Source: Neptunomonas concharum (GTDB lineage Bacteria > Pseudomonadota > Gammaproteobacteria > Pseudomonadales > Balneatricaceae). Taken from it: a stretch of 64,000 nucleotides of DNA. A program made the translations under genes and the position numbers. The notes beneath the pieces are model-generated. The model was not told where the DNA came from, did no database searches, and saw only the letters and a list, made by a program, of their open reading frames with translations. The DNA lies in assembly GCF_008630635.1 (NCBI RefSeq), contig NZ_CP043869.1, positions 248,001-312,000 of the forward strand, read 5' to 3'. Shown piece after piece: positions 7,872 through 17,139 of the stretch (within the stretch, counting starts at the first letter, position 1; each line of letters opens with the position of its first letter).

Positions 7872-9179
7872 GTGGCGCAAGATTATGATGTTGTCATTAT
7901 TGGAGCAGGGCCTGCAGGGTTAAGCTTTGCGCGCTCTTTGAGCGAGCTTCCTTTAAAGGTGCTAATTCTGGAACGCTCGTCGCTGGCAACCCTGCAAAAC
8001 CCGCCAGAGGATGGTAGAGAAATAGCGCTAACACATCTTTCCGTTTCGTTGATGAAGGGGTTAGGTGCATGGGAGCATTTGCCGAAGGAGGAAGTCTCTC
8101 CTATAGAGGGCGCAAAGGTATTTGATGGCGAGTCGTCGTACAGCTTGAACTTTGAACGGGATAAAACGGATTTAGAGGCGCTGGGTTATCTGGTGCCTAA
8201 TCATTTAATTCGTAAAGCATTTTATGAGTCCGTTTTACCAAAAAGTAATATAGAGCTGCGCACAGAGGCAACGGTAGAAGGTGTAGCGACTGAGGCTGAG
8301 TTCGGCGTTGTAACCTTAGTAAACGGTGAAACGGTGACTGCGAAGCTAGTGATTGCAGCAGATACGCGTTTTTCCGATATGCGAAGAAAAATGGGGCTTT
8401 CGGCGACAATGAAAGATTTTTCCCGTACCGCAATTGTGTGTCGTATGTCACATAGTAAGTCTCATCAACAGACCGCATTTGAGTGTTTTCATTATGGGCA
8501 GACCACCGCAATTCTACCAATGACGGGTAATCGCTCGTCGATCGTGGTGACGGTCAACAGTCGTGATGCTCAGCGCTATGTTGATATGTCGCCAGCACAC
8601 TTTAATCAATGTATAGAGCAGCAATTGAATGGCATGTTAGGGGATATGGTTTTACTGGGTAAGCGCCATGTTTATCCGTTGGTGGCTGTGCACGCCAATC
8701 AGTTTGTCGCGAGGCGTTTTGCTGTGATTGGTGATGCAGCTGTAGGTATGCACCCTGTTACTGCACATGGCTTTAATTTAGGTCTTCGCGGTCAGGCATC
8801 CCTAGCAAAGCATATTGCGGAAGCTATTGCGGATGGTCGGGATATCGGCTCGGATGTGGTGTTAAAGGCTTACGAACGTGATCATATTAAAGTGACCCGA
8901 GTGTTGTATCACGGTACCAATGTTGTGGTAGGACTTTTTACCCATGAAACCTTTGCAGCTAAATTGGCGAGAAAGGCGACCTTGAGGCTTGCGAATAACA
9001 TTGTACCGGTTAAAAAATGGATCATGCAGTCGTTAACCGAAGAACAAATGGATGAAAGCTCCCCCATGAAATGGGTACGACCGTTGCTGCCCCCTCGGCC
9101 TTCCCTAGCGCATTTGAATAGCGTATTTAGTCATCTGCCAGACCCTTTGGCGCCCTTGAAAAAGCGCAGTACGAAGTGA
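7872..9179 (+). CDS. UbiH/COQ6-family FAD monooxygenase, possibly UbiM
   Basis: A 435-residue class A flavoprotein hydroxylase of the family that hydroxylates the ubiquinone ring. The N-terminal Rossmann fold has VVIIGAGPAGLSFA. The second FAD motif, GDAAVGMHPVTAHGFNLG near residue 295, differs from the HP(I/L)AGQGFNLGLRD form of UbiH, UbiI and UbiF; I recall this variant from UbiM, a 5-demethoxyubiquinol hydroxylase, but that subfamily call is tentative. The start is set at the GTG at 7872, which has AGAGG six bases upstream; an earlier in-frame GTG at 7857 lacks a spaced site. It stands alone and is not next to other ubi genes. Confidence 0.75.
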   Translation: MAQDYDVVIIGAGPAGLSFARSLSELPLKVLILERSSLATLQNPPEDGREIALTHLSVSLMKGLGAWEHLPKEEVSPIEGAKVFDGESSYSLNFERDKTDLEALGYLVPNHLIRKAFYESVLPKSNIELRTEATVEGVATEAEFGVVTLVNGETVTAKLVIAADTRFSDMRRKMGLSATMKDFSRTAIVCRMSHSKSHQQTAFECFHYGQTTAILPMTGNRSSIVVTVNSRDAQRYVDMSPAHFNQCIEQQLNGMLGDMVLLGKRHVYPLVAVHANQFVARRFAVIGDAAVGMHPVTAHGFNLGLRGQASLAKHIAEAIADGRDIGSDVVLKAYERDHIKVTRVLYHGTNVVVGLFTHETFAAKLARKATLRLANNIVPVKKWIMQSLTEEQMDESSPMKWVRPLLPPRPSLAHLNSVFSHLPDPLAPLKKRSTK

Positions 9180-9355
9180 TCGATATGCGCGCTTTCTCCA
9201 TACCATTTTGAAAGGGTAGTGCTCCAATAGATATTCGTTAGTCAGAAATGATAATAGAGTGCTAACATTAACTTTAATCATTCTCAATTTTTTGGGGGAA
9301 TGGTCGTTATGTTATTCTCTTTAATGTTGATGGCAAATAGCGGTTGGAGTTTTGT

Positions 9356-10597
9356 GTGACAGATTTAGATCAGATTCTTGAAGGAGAGGAACGACTGGAT
9401 GTCTTAATGGCGCGTCAGCCCATTTACTCCAAAAGCCAAGATATTGTGGCGTTCGAATTACTTTTTCGGGGGCAAAGCGGTGAAGACCTGTCTGCGATCA
9501 AAGATGAAGAAGCGACGTTTGATGTCGTCGTTAACACTTACGCTAACATCGTAGCGGATGGTGGCAAAAAGTTCTTACCCTGCTATTTGAAAGTCACTGA
9601 TGAAGTGCTGCTGGCAGGTACCTTGCCAGAATTACCCCCAGCTCTGTTTTCCCTGGAAATTTTGGGCAGATCATCGATATCGCCAGAATTTGTCAGCAAA
9701 GTGAGGGAGTTTGCAGCTAAAGGCTATCGCATTGTTTTAGCGGACTATAATCCTGATGATCCTAAGTTTGAGCCCCTCTTAAACGTCATTCATGTTATCA
9801 AACTGGATATTCAATTGCTGGGACTGGGCGCGCTGCCAGGGATTATTCAAAAGCTGCGGCCGTATCAGCTCGATCTGCTTGCCGATAAGGTGGAAACCAA
9901 AGAAGAGTTTCGCCAGTGCTTAGAGATGGGCTTTTCGCTATATCAAGGTTATTTCCTAAGTCGACCTGAACCAGTAAAAGGCAAAAAAATCAGTGGTAGT
10001 AAAATTATTCTGTTACAGCTGTTGGCCGAGCTAAATAATGAACAAGCAACAGGTGCTTCACTAGAGCAAATTGCGATTAATGATGCTGCTTTAACCTATA
10101 AAATTTTACGGGTTGTTAACTCAGCCGCCTTTGCGGTACCTAAAGAAATTGGCTCATTGAGTCATGCGATCACATTGCTTGGCATGGAGCAGATTCGTCG
10201 TTGGATTATGCTATTTCTGACGACAGCAGCGGATGGCCGACCTAACGAACTGACACGTACCATGCTGGTAAGAGGACGTATGTGTGAGTTGCTAGCTGAG
10301 ATTAATGGTTACCCCAATGGTATGAACTATTTTATCGTCGGCTTGTTATCCCAACTGGATGCAATGCTCGATATTGAAATGGCTGAACTGATGACGGAAG
10401 TGCCCCTAAGTGGTGAGATTAAGAATGCGCTATTGCACTATACGGGAACGCTCGGCGATGTTTTGAGTGATGTTGAACACTATGAACGAGGCCAGTTTGA
10501 AGAGCTGTCTCGCGGAATTGATCGTGCGTTTTATGAGGTGGCTTACCGACATAGCTTAAAGTGGGCTGATCAGGTTATGTCTGCACTGCTCAACTAA
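9356..10597 (+). CDS. Degenerate EAL-HDOD signalling protein (YuxH type)
   Basis: A 413-residue cytosolic protein with an N-terminal EAL-like domain (about 15-200) and a C-terminal HDOD domain (about 205-400). The EAL signature is replaced by FELLFRG in MARQPIYSKSQDIVAFELLF, so phosphodiesterase activity is unlikely. The region with LADKVETKEEF and QGYFLSRPEP keeps the fold. HDOD proteins act in regulation of motility and cyclic-di-GMP signalling without a known catalytic activity. The GTG at 9356 is chosen because GGAG is six bases upstream; the frame extends to a TTG at 9344. The next gene, a GGDEF-EAL protein, starts 67 bases later on the same strand, suggesting a shared pathway. Confidence 0.88.
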   Translation: MTDLDQILEGEERLDVLMARQPIYSKSQDIVAFELLFRGQSGEDLSAIKDEEATFDVVVNTYANIVADGGKKFLPCYLKVTDEVLLAGTLPELPPALFSLEILGRSSISPEFVSKVREFAAKGYRIVLADYNPDDPKFEPLLNVIHVIKLDIQLLGLGALPGIIQKLRPYQLDLLADKVETKEEFRQCLEMGFSLYQGYFLSRPEPVKGKKISGSKIILLQLLAELNNEQATGASLEQIAINDAALTYKILRVVNSAAFAVPKEIGSLSHAITLLGMEQIRRWIMLFLTTAADGRPNELTRTMLVRGRMCELLAEINGYPNGMNYFIVGLLSQLDAMLDIEMAELMTEVPLSGEIKNALLHYTGTLGDVLSDVEHYERGQFEELSRGIDRAFYEVAYRHSLKWADQVMSALLN

Positions 10598-10664
10598 GAA
10601 TAAAGGGTGGATATATGTTGTCGGGTCATTTAGCCCAGATCTCCTGCTGTGTGAGTACTCCTCA

Positions 10665-13361
10665 GTGAAGCGACTTACCATTAAGTTACTGCTTCCTATT
10701 GCGGGCATATTAAGTGTTTTTTTGCTGGTCGCTGAGCTGGTTTGGTTGCCGCTTAAAGTCAGTGATGCCGTTAATGAAAAAGTAAATGACACGCGTGAAA
10801 CTCTTAACTTACTCGCTGAGTTAGCGAAATATAATCAGTCTACTGAAGCGGCTCTGCAACAAAGCCTTAGTGGGCGCTTGTTTACCGACAGATCGTCATG
10901 GCTGCGTGTCTCGTTTCGGCGTACAAATAACGGTGTACCCTCCCCACCTGTTGGTTTTACTACTCATAGAGAGCGGGTACATCTGTCGGTTGAGGTCGGG
11001 GCGTATGTCGCTGATGCGTGGCTGGATAAGCGGGCTATTGCACAGCAGGTCACAAATCAATTCAGGTGGACGGAGTTACTCATCATAGTTTCTTCATTAC
11101 TAACCTTCTTTGTGATTGCACTCCTTCAGCGCTGGTTATTGTTCAAGCCCATGACACAGTTGATTGAGGCGGCAGAACACTTAGGATCAGGGCGTTCTGA
11201 GTTCCCATTTCCTGCGGTGACTCATCGCTCCATTCTCTCACCGCTCATACGCTCTTTTATAACCATGCGCGGTTCGTTATTAGAGCAGCAGCATCAAATG
11301 GAGTCACAGGTTCAGGAGCGTCGGCTTGCCGAAGAGAGGCTCAATGAATCTCACCGAATTGCTCAGTTAGGGTGCTGGGAGTGGCTGTTAAAGGAACAGC
11401 GCTTTTGGGTCTCCACCAGTTTGCAGGCTATTTTGCTAATAGAAGAAGCGTACCCTAAAAATGCTCAGAGTCTCTTTCAGCGGGTGCATCCTGCTGATCG
11501 AAGCGAAGTGATGCGCCATTTCACGGACATGTTGAATAAGGGGCAAGCAGGAACTATCGATTTTCGAGTATCTACCCCAACGGGCGTTTATCGACATGTG
11601 CATCTGATATGCCATGTGGTGCATAACGCGAAAGGCGATTTAAAACGGATCTCGGGTACGTGCCAAGATATCACTGATCGTAAACACATAGAGTCGTCCT
11701 TACAAAAGTTATCTAGCGCGATTACTCACAGCGGTTCGAGCGTCATGATTACCGATGTAATCGGCACAATTGAATATGTTAATCCGAAGTATACAGAGAC
11801 AACGGGGTATAACTTAGCGGACATACAAGGTAATCAGCCTGAGTTATTAAGCCGTAAGTGGATTAGCCCCGACCGCTATGAAGCATTATGGCAATCTATT
11901 CTCTCAGGTAAGCATTGGCGGGGAGAGCTACAGAGTCGGCGTAAAGATGGGACAACATTCTGGTCGTTGGTATCTATATCGCCTATTCACAATGAATATG
12001 GTGAATTAACGCACTTTGTCATTGTTTGTGAAGATGTGACTGAGTTAAAAGACGCGCATGCAAGAATGGAACGCTTGGCGCTCTATGATGAGTTGACTGG
12101 GTTGCCAAACCGGCGTTTCTTCTTTAGGGAGCTAGCTGCTCTGTTTGAGCAAGATACTCAAGAGTTCCCATCTGTGGTGATGTTGCTGGACTTGGATTAC
12201 TTCAAAACAGTCAATGACACACAAGGGCATAGTGTCGGCGATCAATTGCTGATTCAGGTAGCGCAGCGTCTGGTTGATACGCTGCAAGATAATGATATAG
12301 CGGCGCGTTTAGGCGGTGATGAATTTGCGATTTTGATTCACCCTGTACAAGAGGCCGGTCATGTTGAACGTGTTGCGCAGCGAATCCTGGCAGAGATATC
12401 GCGGCCATTCTTAATTAATGATCATGAAGTACAGATCAGCACCAGTTTGGGGCTGGCGTGGTTACCTAAAGATGGTCAGTCCCCCGAAGCTCTACTCAAA
12501 CATGCTGACCTTGCTATGTATCAAGCAAAAGAGATGGGGCGCAATCAGTTCCGTTTCTTTACCGAAAGTTTGCATGAGCAGCTGCAAACCTATATCCGGT
12601 TTTCTCGTGAAATGCCTAAGTCACTCGAGGATGAAAATTTTTATCTTTTATATCAACCTCAAGTAGATCTGAAAACCTCAAAAATTATCAGTGTCGAAGC
12701 GTTAGTGCGTTGGAAGCATCCTGAACTTGGTATTGTCTCTCCTCTGGATTTTATATCTATTGCTGAAGAAACAGGTTTTATCGTGCCCCTTGGACGTTGG
12801 GTTTTATCAACGGCTTGCCGAGCATTACGTGAGCTGTCGGATTTGCAATATGATGATGTGCGTATCGCTATTAACTTATCTTCCCGGCAGTTTCGTGACC
12901 CAGAACTGCTTAATATGATTCGGCAAGCCTTGCACCGCTACCGTATTGACCCTGCTCGATTAGAGTTAGAAATTACGGAAACGCTGCTGATGCAGGATAT
13001 TGATTTGGCAATTAGTACCTTGACTGAACTGCAGCAGTTAGGTGTTACGGTTGCAATTGATGACTTTGGCATCGGATATTCTTCGTTTAACTATCTGAAA
13101 ACCTTACCTATCAATGTGCTCAAAGTTGATCGGGAGTTTATCAAAGATATTCCTGATCATTTGGACGATATGGAGATTACCGCCGCTATTATCTCCATGG
13201 CACATCGTCTGAAAATGAAAGTGGTTGCCGAAGGCATTGAAACCGACGTACAGAAGGTTTTTTTGGAAGAGCATCATTGTGATGTGGGCCAAGGGTATCT
13301 GTTCAGTAAGCCCGTGCCTCTGGATGAATTGTTTGAACAATTAGCACAGCAGCATGTTTGA
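10665..13361 (+). CDS. Membrane PAS-PAS-GGDEF-EAL cyclic-di-GMP enzyme
   Basis: An 898-residue inner-membrane protein. A first helix (about 5-28) and a second (about 140-160) bracket a short periplasmic region; a HAMP-like linker follows. Two PAS domains span about 225-345 and 350-465; GGDEF is about 470-635 and EAL about 645-895. The RLGGDEF site is intact, but the I-site position reads QDND instead of RxxD, so product inhibition is probably lost. The EAL domain keeps SVEALVRW, NLSSRQF, EITETLLM, DDFGIGYSS, KVDREFI and EGIET, which suggests an active phosphodiesterase. Net activity cannot be predicted. The start is a GTG with a poor ribosome site. Its end overlaps the TauE/SafE gene by 8 bases. 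Confidence 0.92.
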   Translation: MKRLTIKLLLPIAGILSVFLLVAELVWLPLKVSDAVNEKVNDTRETLNLLAELAKYNQSTEAALQQSLSGRLFTDRSSWLRVSFRRTNNGVPSPPVGFTTHRERVHLSVEVGAYVADAWLDKRAIAQQVTNQFRWTELLIIVSSLLTFFVIALLQRWLLFKPMTQLIEAAEHLGSGRSEFPFPAVTHRSILSPLIRSFITMRGSLLEQQHQMESQVQERRLAEERLNESHRIAQLGCWEWLLKEQRFWVSTSLQAILLIEEAYPKNAQSLFQRVHPADRSEVMRHFTDMLNKGQAGTIDFRVSTPTGVYRHVHLICHVVHNAKGDLKRISGTCQDITDRKHIESSLQKLSSAITHSGSSVMITDVIGTIEYVNPKYTETTGYNLADIQGNQPELLSRKWISPDRYEALWQSILSGKHWRGELQSRRKDGTTFWSLVSISPIHNEYGELTHFVIVCEDVTELKDAHARMERLALYDELTGLPNRRFFFRELAALFEQDTQEFPSVVMLLDLDYFKTVNDTQGHSVGDQLLIQVAQRLVDTLQDNDIAARLGGDEFAILIHPVQEAGHVERVAQRILAEISRPFLINDHEVQISTSLGLAWLPKDGQSPEALLKHADLAMYQAKEMGRNQFRFFTESLHEQLQTYIRFSREMPKSLEDENFYLLYQPQVDLKTSKIISVEALVRWKHPELGIVSPLDFISIAEETGFIVPLGRWVLSTACRALRELSDLQYDDVRIAINLSSRQFRDPELLNMIRQALHRYRIDPARLELEITETLLMQDIDLAISTLTELQQLGVTVAIDDFGIGYSSFNYLKTLPINVLKVDREFIKDIPDHLDDMEITAAIISMAHRLKMKVVAEGIETDVQKVFLEEHHCDVGQGYLFSKPVPLDELFEQLAQQHV

Positions 13362-14106
13362 GTTCTTACCTGAGTCTTTATCTATTCCCGAGGCCGCTTT
13401 GTTGGTGGCGCTCAGTGGTATTACCTCCATGTTGACGGCTGCTGTCGGTATCGGTGGTGGAGTCCTCTTATTAGCGGCTATGGCGCAGTTGTTACCTGTT
13501 AATGCGCTTATTCCTGTCCACGGTCTTGTGCAGTTGGGCTCTAACGGAAGCCGAGCTTGGTTGATGCGACAATATGTTGATAAGTCGATGGTGATCTATT
13601 TTGGGTGCGGTGCGATTTTAGGTGCACTTATCGCTTCCTCGATTGTTGTGCAGTTGCCGCTGTATTGGATTCAATTGAGCGTGGCTCTGTTCATACTGTA
13701 TTTGGTGTGGGGGCCTAAGTTATATAAACACGAAGTATCTAGTATCGGCCATGTGCTTGCTGGTGCTGTAACAACCGTTGTTTCGATGTTTGTCGGAGCG
13801 ACAGGTCCTTTAGTAGCTGGCTTTGTGCACCGTCAGCGTTACAGTAAGTTTGAAACAACAGGCACCTTCGCAGCGTGTATGAGTTTGCAGCACTTTTTGA
13901 AGATGCTGGTCTTTACCGCGATTGGCTTTTCATTTTGGCAGTGGTTACCGATGATTATCTTAATGATCTTGAGTGGCCTGGTGGGCACTTGGGTGGGGTT
14001 AAAGCTACTCAATCGTGTGCCAGAGGCGTTGTTCAAACAGATTTACAAAGTGGTGGTGACTTTGCTGGCTATGCGTTTGCTTTGGCAGGTAATGGAGAGT
14101 TTGTAA
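13354..14106 (+). CDS. TauE/SafE family sulfite/organic anion exporter-like permease
   Basis: A 250-residue polytopic inner-membrane protein with seven or eight hydrophobic helices. The paired Gly-rich repeats VGIGGGVLLLAAMAQLLPVNALIPVHG near residue 30 and MFVGATGPLVAGF near 145 are the two-repeat hallmark of TauE/SafE proteins. Relatives move sulfite, sulfoacetate or other small anions; the substrate here is unknown. Its start lies inside the end of the GGDEF-EAL gene (8-base overlap), so the two are probably translated from one message although no functional link is evident. A strong terminator follows. Confidence 0.88.
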   Translation: MFEFLPESLSIPEAALLVALSGITSMLTAAVGIGGGVLLLAAMAQLLPVNALIPVHGLVQLGSNGSRAWLMRQYVDKSMVIYFGCGAILGALIASSIVVQLPLYWIQLSVALFILYLVWGPKLYKHEVSSIGHVLAGAVTTVVSMFVGATGPLVAGFVHRQRYSKFETTGTFAACMSLQHFLKMLVFTAIGFSFWQWLPMIILMILSGLVGTWVGLKLLNRVPEALFKQIYKVVVTLLAMRLLWQVMESL

Positions 14107-14117
14107 GTTATTGAGGG

Positions 14118-14148
14118 GATTAAGGCAGCGCTATCCGCTGCCTTAATC
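14118..14148. terminator. Bidirectional intrinsic terminator
   Basis: A perfect 13-base inverted repeat (GATTAAGGCAGCG / CGCTGCCTTAATC) with a 5-base loop between the convergent TauE/SafE and ilvD genes. The stem arms supply short A and T runs on each side. Confidence 0.85.
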
Positions 14149-14158
14149 TTAGGGGTGT

Positions 14159-16003
14159 TTAGTCTAATTTAGACAGATCTCGCACGGCCCCTTTGTCCGC
14201 AGAAGTGGCTAATAGTGCATAGGCTTTTAATGCCGCTGATACTTTACGTGGGCGGGACTTAACAGGTTTCCATGCATCTTTGCCTTTGGCGTCCATTGCT
14301 GCACGGCGAGCTGTAAGCTCTTCATCAGAAACCAATAAGCTAATAGTACGATTCGGTATGTCGATACGGATCATATCGCCGTTTTCGACTAAGCCTATTG
14401 CACCACCTGCGGCCGCTTCCGGGGAAACATGGCCGATTGAGAGTCCGGATGTGCCGCCAGAGAAGCGCCCGTCGGTTAGCAGTGCACAGTCTTTGCCTAA
14501 GCCTTTTGATTTAATGTACGAGGTTGGGTAAAGCATTTCTTGCATACCGGGGCCGCCTTTCGGGCCTTCGTAACGTACAATAACAATGTCACCAGCTTTT
14601 ACGTCATCGTTTAGGATATTAGCTACTGCTTCATCTTGAGATTCAGTGACATGGGCGGGTCCTTCAAATACCAGAATGGAATCGTCAACACCTGCGGTTT
14701 TTACAACGCATCCATCAAGGGCGATGTTCCCATAGAGTACAGCCAAGCCGCCTTCAAGAGAGAAAGCATTCTCTATTGAACGAATACATCCATTCTCTCG
14801 ATCACCATCCAGCGTTGGCCAGCGAGTAGATTGGCTGAAGGCGGTCTGAGTGGGAATGCCTGCAGGCCCGGCTTTATAAAACTCGATCACTTCCGGTGAG
14901 GGGTTGCGCATGATATCCCATTGATCCAGCGCTTCCTTTAAAGAGTTACTATGGACAGTCGGAAGGTCAGTGTGGAGCTTACCTGCGCGATCTAGCTCGC
15001 CAAGAATAGCAAAAATACCGCCTGCCCTATGTACATCCTCAATATGGTATTGCGGTGTGTTAGGTGCGACCTTACATAACTGCGGAATAACATGAGATAG
15101 ACGATCAATGTCCTTCATGGTGAAGTCGATTTCAGCTTCTTGTGCAATCGCCAATAGATGCAGAATCGTATTGGTAGAGCCACCCATGGAGATATCCAGA
15201 GCCATAGCGTTCTCAAACGCTTTAAAGTTGCCAATGTTCCGCGGCAATACGGACTCATCATCTTGCTCATAATAGCGTTTTGCCAACGTCACTATACGCT
15301 CGCCCGCTTCTTCAAACAAACGACGGCGATCGCTATGTGTTGCTAACGTGGTGCCGTTTCCGGGTAGTGAAAGGCCCAGCGCTTCAGTAAGGCAGTTCAT
15401 CGAGTTGGCTGTGAACATGCCAGAGCAGGAGCCGCACGTAGGGCAAGCGGAGCGCTCGTATTCAGCGACTTTCTCTTCGGATGCGGAATCATCTACGGCA
15501 ATAACCATTGCATCAACCAAGTCTAGCTTATGCTCGGATAGTTTGGTTTTACCGGCTTCCATTGGGCCGCCTGATACAAAGATCACAGGAATGTTCAGGC
15601 GCATGGCTGCCATCAACATACCTGGTGTAATTTTATCGCAGTTAGAAATACAGACTAATGCGTCAGCACAGTGAGCATTTACCATGTATTCAACGGAGTC
15701 GGCGATAATGTCGCGAGAAGGTAAAGAGTACAACATGCCATCATGACCCATAGCAATGCCATCATCGACAGCAATGGTGTTGAACTCTTTGGCGACTCCA
15801 CCTGCTTTCTCAATCTCTCTGGCGACCAGTTGCCCCATGTCTTTTAGGTGAACATGGCCGGGTACAAATTGAGTAAAAGAGTTAGCTACAGCAATAATAG
15901 GCTTGTGAAAGTCTTCATCTTTCATGCCAGTGGCACGCCACAGCGCGCGGGCACCTGCCATATTACGACCAGCAGTAGAGGTTTTAGAGCGGTATGCGGG
16001 CAT
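14159..16003 (-). CDS. ilvD: Dihydroxy-acid dehydratase
   Basis: The third common step of valine and isoleucine synthesis: dehydration of dihydroxy-acids to 2-oxo acids with an iron-sulfur cluster. The 614-residue length fits E. coli-type IlvD. Cluster-ligand Cys regions are visible in [10 protein letters not shown] near residue 120 and in [18 protein letters not shown] near 195. The closing segment [20 protein letters not shown] is typical. The open frame extends 34 codons upstream, but the ATG at 16003 gives the conserved [19 protein letters not shown] start and has GAGGGA seven bases before it. It is transcribed divergently from the small membrane protein gene at 16171. Confidence 0.97.
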   Translation of the reverse strand: MPAYRSKTSTAGRNMAGARALWRATGMKDEDFHKPIIAVANSFTQFVPGHVHLKDMGQLVAREIEKAGGVAKEFNTIAVDDGIAMGHDGMLYSLPSRDIIADSVEYMVNAHCADALVCISNCDKITPGMLMAAMRLNIPVIFVSGGPMEAGKTKLSEHKLDLVDAMVIAVDDSASEEKVAEYERSACPTCGSCSGMFTANSMNCLTEALGLSLPGNGTTLATHSDRRRLFEEAGERIVTLAKRYYEQDDESVLPRNIGNFKAFENAMALDISMGGSTNTILHLLAIAQEAEIDFTMKDIDRLSHVIPQLCKVAPNTPQYHIEDVHRAGGIFAILGELDRAGKLHTDLPTVHSNSLKEALDQWDIMRNPSPEVIEFYKAGPAGIPTQTAFSQSTRWPTLDGDRENGCIRSIENAFSLEGGLAVLYGNIALDGCVVKTAGVDDSILVFEGPAHVTESQDEAVANILNDDVKAGDIVIVRYEGPKGGPGMQEMLYPTSYIKSKGLGKDCALLTDGRFSGGTSGLSIGHVSPEAAAGGAIGLVENGDMIRIDIPNRTISLLVSDEELTARRAAMDAKGKDAWKPVKSRPRKVSAALKAYALLATSADKGAVRDLSKLD

Positions 16004-16139
16004 GGGTCTTCCCTCGTTAGCGACATTAATCAGGCCAAGAAGTATAACAGAAAGATGATGGCTAACAGGAACCGCCGATGATCGATTTTTAGGCGCTTGC
16101 ACCAAAGTTTATATAAAAAAAGCGAGGTGCCCTTTACAA

Positions 16140-16153
16140 TTGATCCAGATAAA
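16140..16153 (+). promoter_or_regulatory. Possible Fnr/Anr-like box
   Basis: TTGATCCAGATAAA matches the TTGAT-N4-ATCAA consensus with one mismatch. It lies 18 bases before the GTG of the membrane protein that is coupled to a Crp/Fnr regulator. Such a half-degenerate match can arise by chance. Confidence 0.3.
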
Positions 16154-16170
16154 CCGCGAGGACTGTATAG

Positions 16171-16416
16171 GTGGATAAGAAAGCAATTCGAAAAGATAAG
16201 TGGTTAAGCTTAATGATGAAGCTTGGTATACCGTTGGCGATCGTGAGTTTGGCAAGCTTGTGGGGTGGGCATCTCTTGGCTAACGAGGCACTAGGTAAAG
16301 TGTTTCTTGTAACGATGCCTGTCGTTTTGGTGATGGGGTTCGTCTATAACATTCGTTATGTGATGTTAGCGGTTAAAGCTCAGCGTGCAGCGTCGGACAC
16401 AGATTCGGATGCTTGA
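16171..16416 (+). CDS. Small two-helix membrane protein coupled to a Crp/Fnr regulator
   Basis: An 81-residue protein with two clear hydrophobic helices (about residues 14-34 and 42-66), a basic N-terminus and an acidic tail. I do not recognise the family. The start is GTG at 16171, with GAGGA nine bases upstream. Its last 8 bases overlap the ATG of the following Crp/Fnr-type regulator, so translation of the two is probably coupled. That arrangement suggests it works with the regulator, perhaps in signal input or as a regulated membrane component, but there is no direct evidence. Confidence 0.65.
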   Translation: MDKKAIRKDKWLSLMMKLGIPLAIVSLASLWGGHLLANEALGKVFLVTMPVVLVMGFVYNIRYVMLAVKAQRAASDTDSDA

Positions 16417-17065
16417 TCGTCTTCCCTTTATTAATGAGCTGGATAGCGATGCTCGAAGTCTGCTTGAGAACGCATCTGTCATTAATTTACCTGTGGGTAG
16501 AACGCTACTCAGGCCGGGCGAGCAATGCGGCGGATTCCTCGTTTTATTAGAAGGCTGTGTGCGTGTATTCGGCCGTTCTTTGCAAGGTCGCGAGTTGGAT
16601 ATGTATCGCATCGAGCCCTTGGGGACCTGTGTGTTGACGACTTCTTGTTTACTGTCGGGACAAGTATATCCAGCGGAAGCTTGCGTGGAGGCCGCAGGTC
16701 AAGCGGTTGTCATTCCTGCGGATGATTTTAGTGCTCTTATGGATCGATCCAGTGCTTTTCGAAACTATGTATTTACATCCTACTCCGAGCGTTTAAGCGG
16801 TCTTTTGATGCTTATTCAGTCAATTGCGTTTGAGAGAATGGATGTTAGGTTGGCGCGTTATTTACTCAAGGAGAGTGGTAGAAGTTTGGTATTGTCTGTA
16901 TCGCACCAACAAATCGCTGATGCGTTGGGTACTGCCAGAGAAGTAGTCAGTCGCCAATTAAAGCTTATGGAGCAGCAGGGATGGGTTGCGCTATCTCGTG
17001 GCCAAGTGCTGATGCTGGAGCCTGATATATTGAGGCGGCTGGTAAAAAATGAAGGAACTGTGTGA
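16409..17065 (+). CDS. Crp/Fnr-family transcriptional regulator
   Basis: A 218-residue regulator with an N-terminal cyclic-nucleotide-binding-like beta-barrel (about 10-125), a dimer helix (about 128-150) and a C-terminal helix-turn-helix (about 165-210). The recognition helix reads TAREVVSRQLKLM, which keeps the Crp-type R-E...R contacts (predicting GTGA half-sites) and also the Fnr-type Ser-Arg. No N-terminal four-cysteine Fe-S motif is present, so it is not a classical oxygen sensor, and the cAMP-binding residues of Crp are not evident. The ATG at 16409 overlaps the upstream membrane gene by 8 bases; the frame extends to a GTG at 16385. A palindrome at 17061-17076 just after its stop could be its operator. 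Confidence 0.88.
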   Translation: MLDRLPFINELDSDARSLLENASVINLPVGRTLLRPGEQCGGFLVLLEGCVRVFGRSLQGRELDMYRIEPLGTCVLTTSCLLSGQVYPAEACVEAAGQAVVIPADDFSALMDRSSAFRNYVFTSYSERLSGLLMLIQSIAFERMDVRLARYLLKESGRSLVLSVSHQQIADALGTAREVVSRQLKLMEQQGWVALSRGQVLMLEPDILRRLVKNEGTV

Positions 17066-17076
17066 CCTTTGTCACT
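17061..17076. promoter_or_regulatory. Palindromic Crp-type operator
   Basis: TGTGACCTTTGTCACT contains a perfect GTGAC-N4-GTCAC inverted repeat and matches TGTGA-N6-TCACA at nine of ten positions. It overlaps the regulator's stop codon and lies about 45 bases before the likely start site of a TTAGAC (17079-17084)/AATAAT (17101-17106) promoter in front of the DUF2892 gene, a position suited to activation. Confidence 0.6.
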
Positions 17077-17139
17077 GTTTAGACATGGCAAAGGGGTAAG
17101 AATAATGCTCGAAATATCCATTTTCAGGAGATTGATAGC

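Noticed and set aside
9255-9300. Fur-box-like AT-rich stretch upstream of the EAL-HDOD gene
   Set aside because: Only partial similarity to GATAAT repeats; A+T richness alone explains it.
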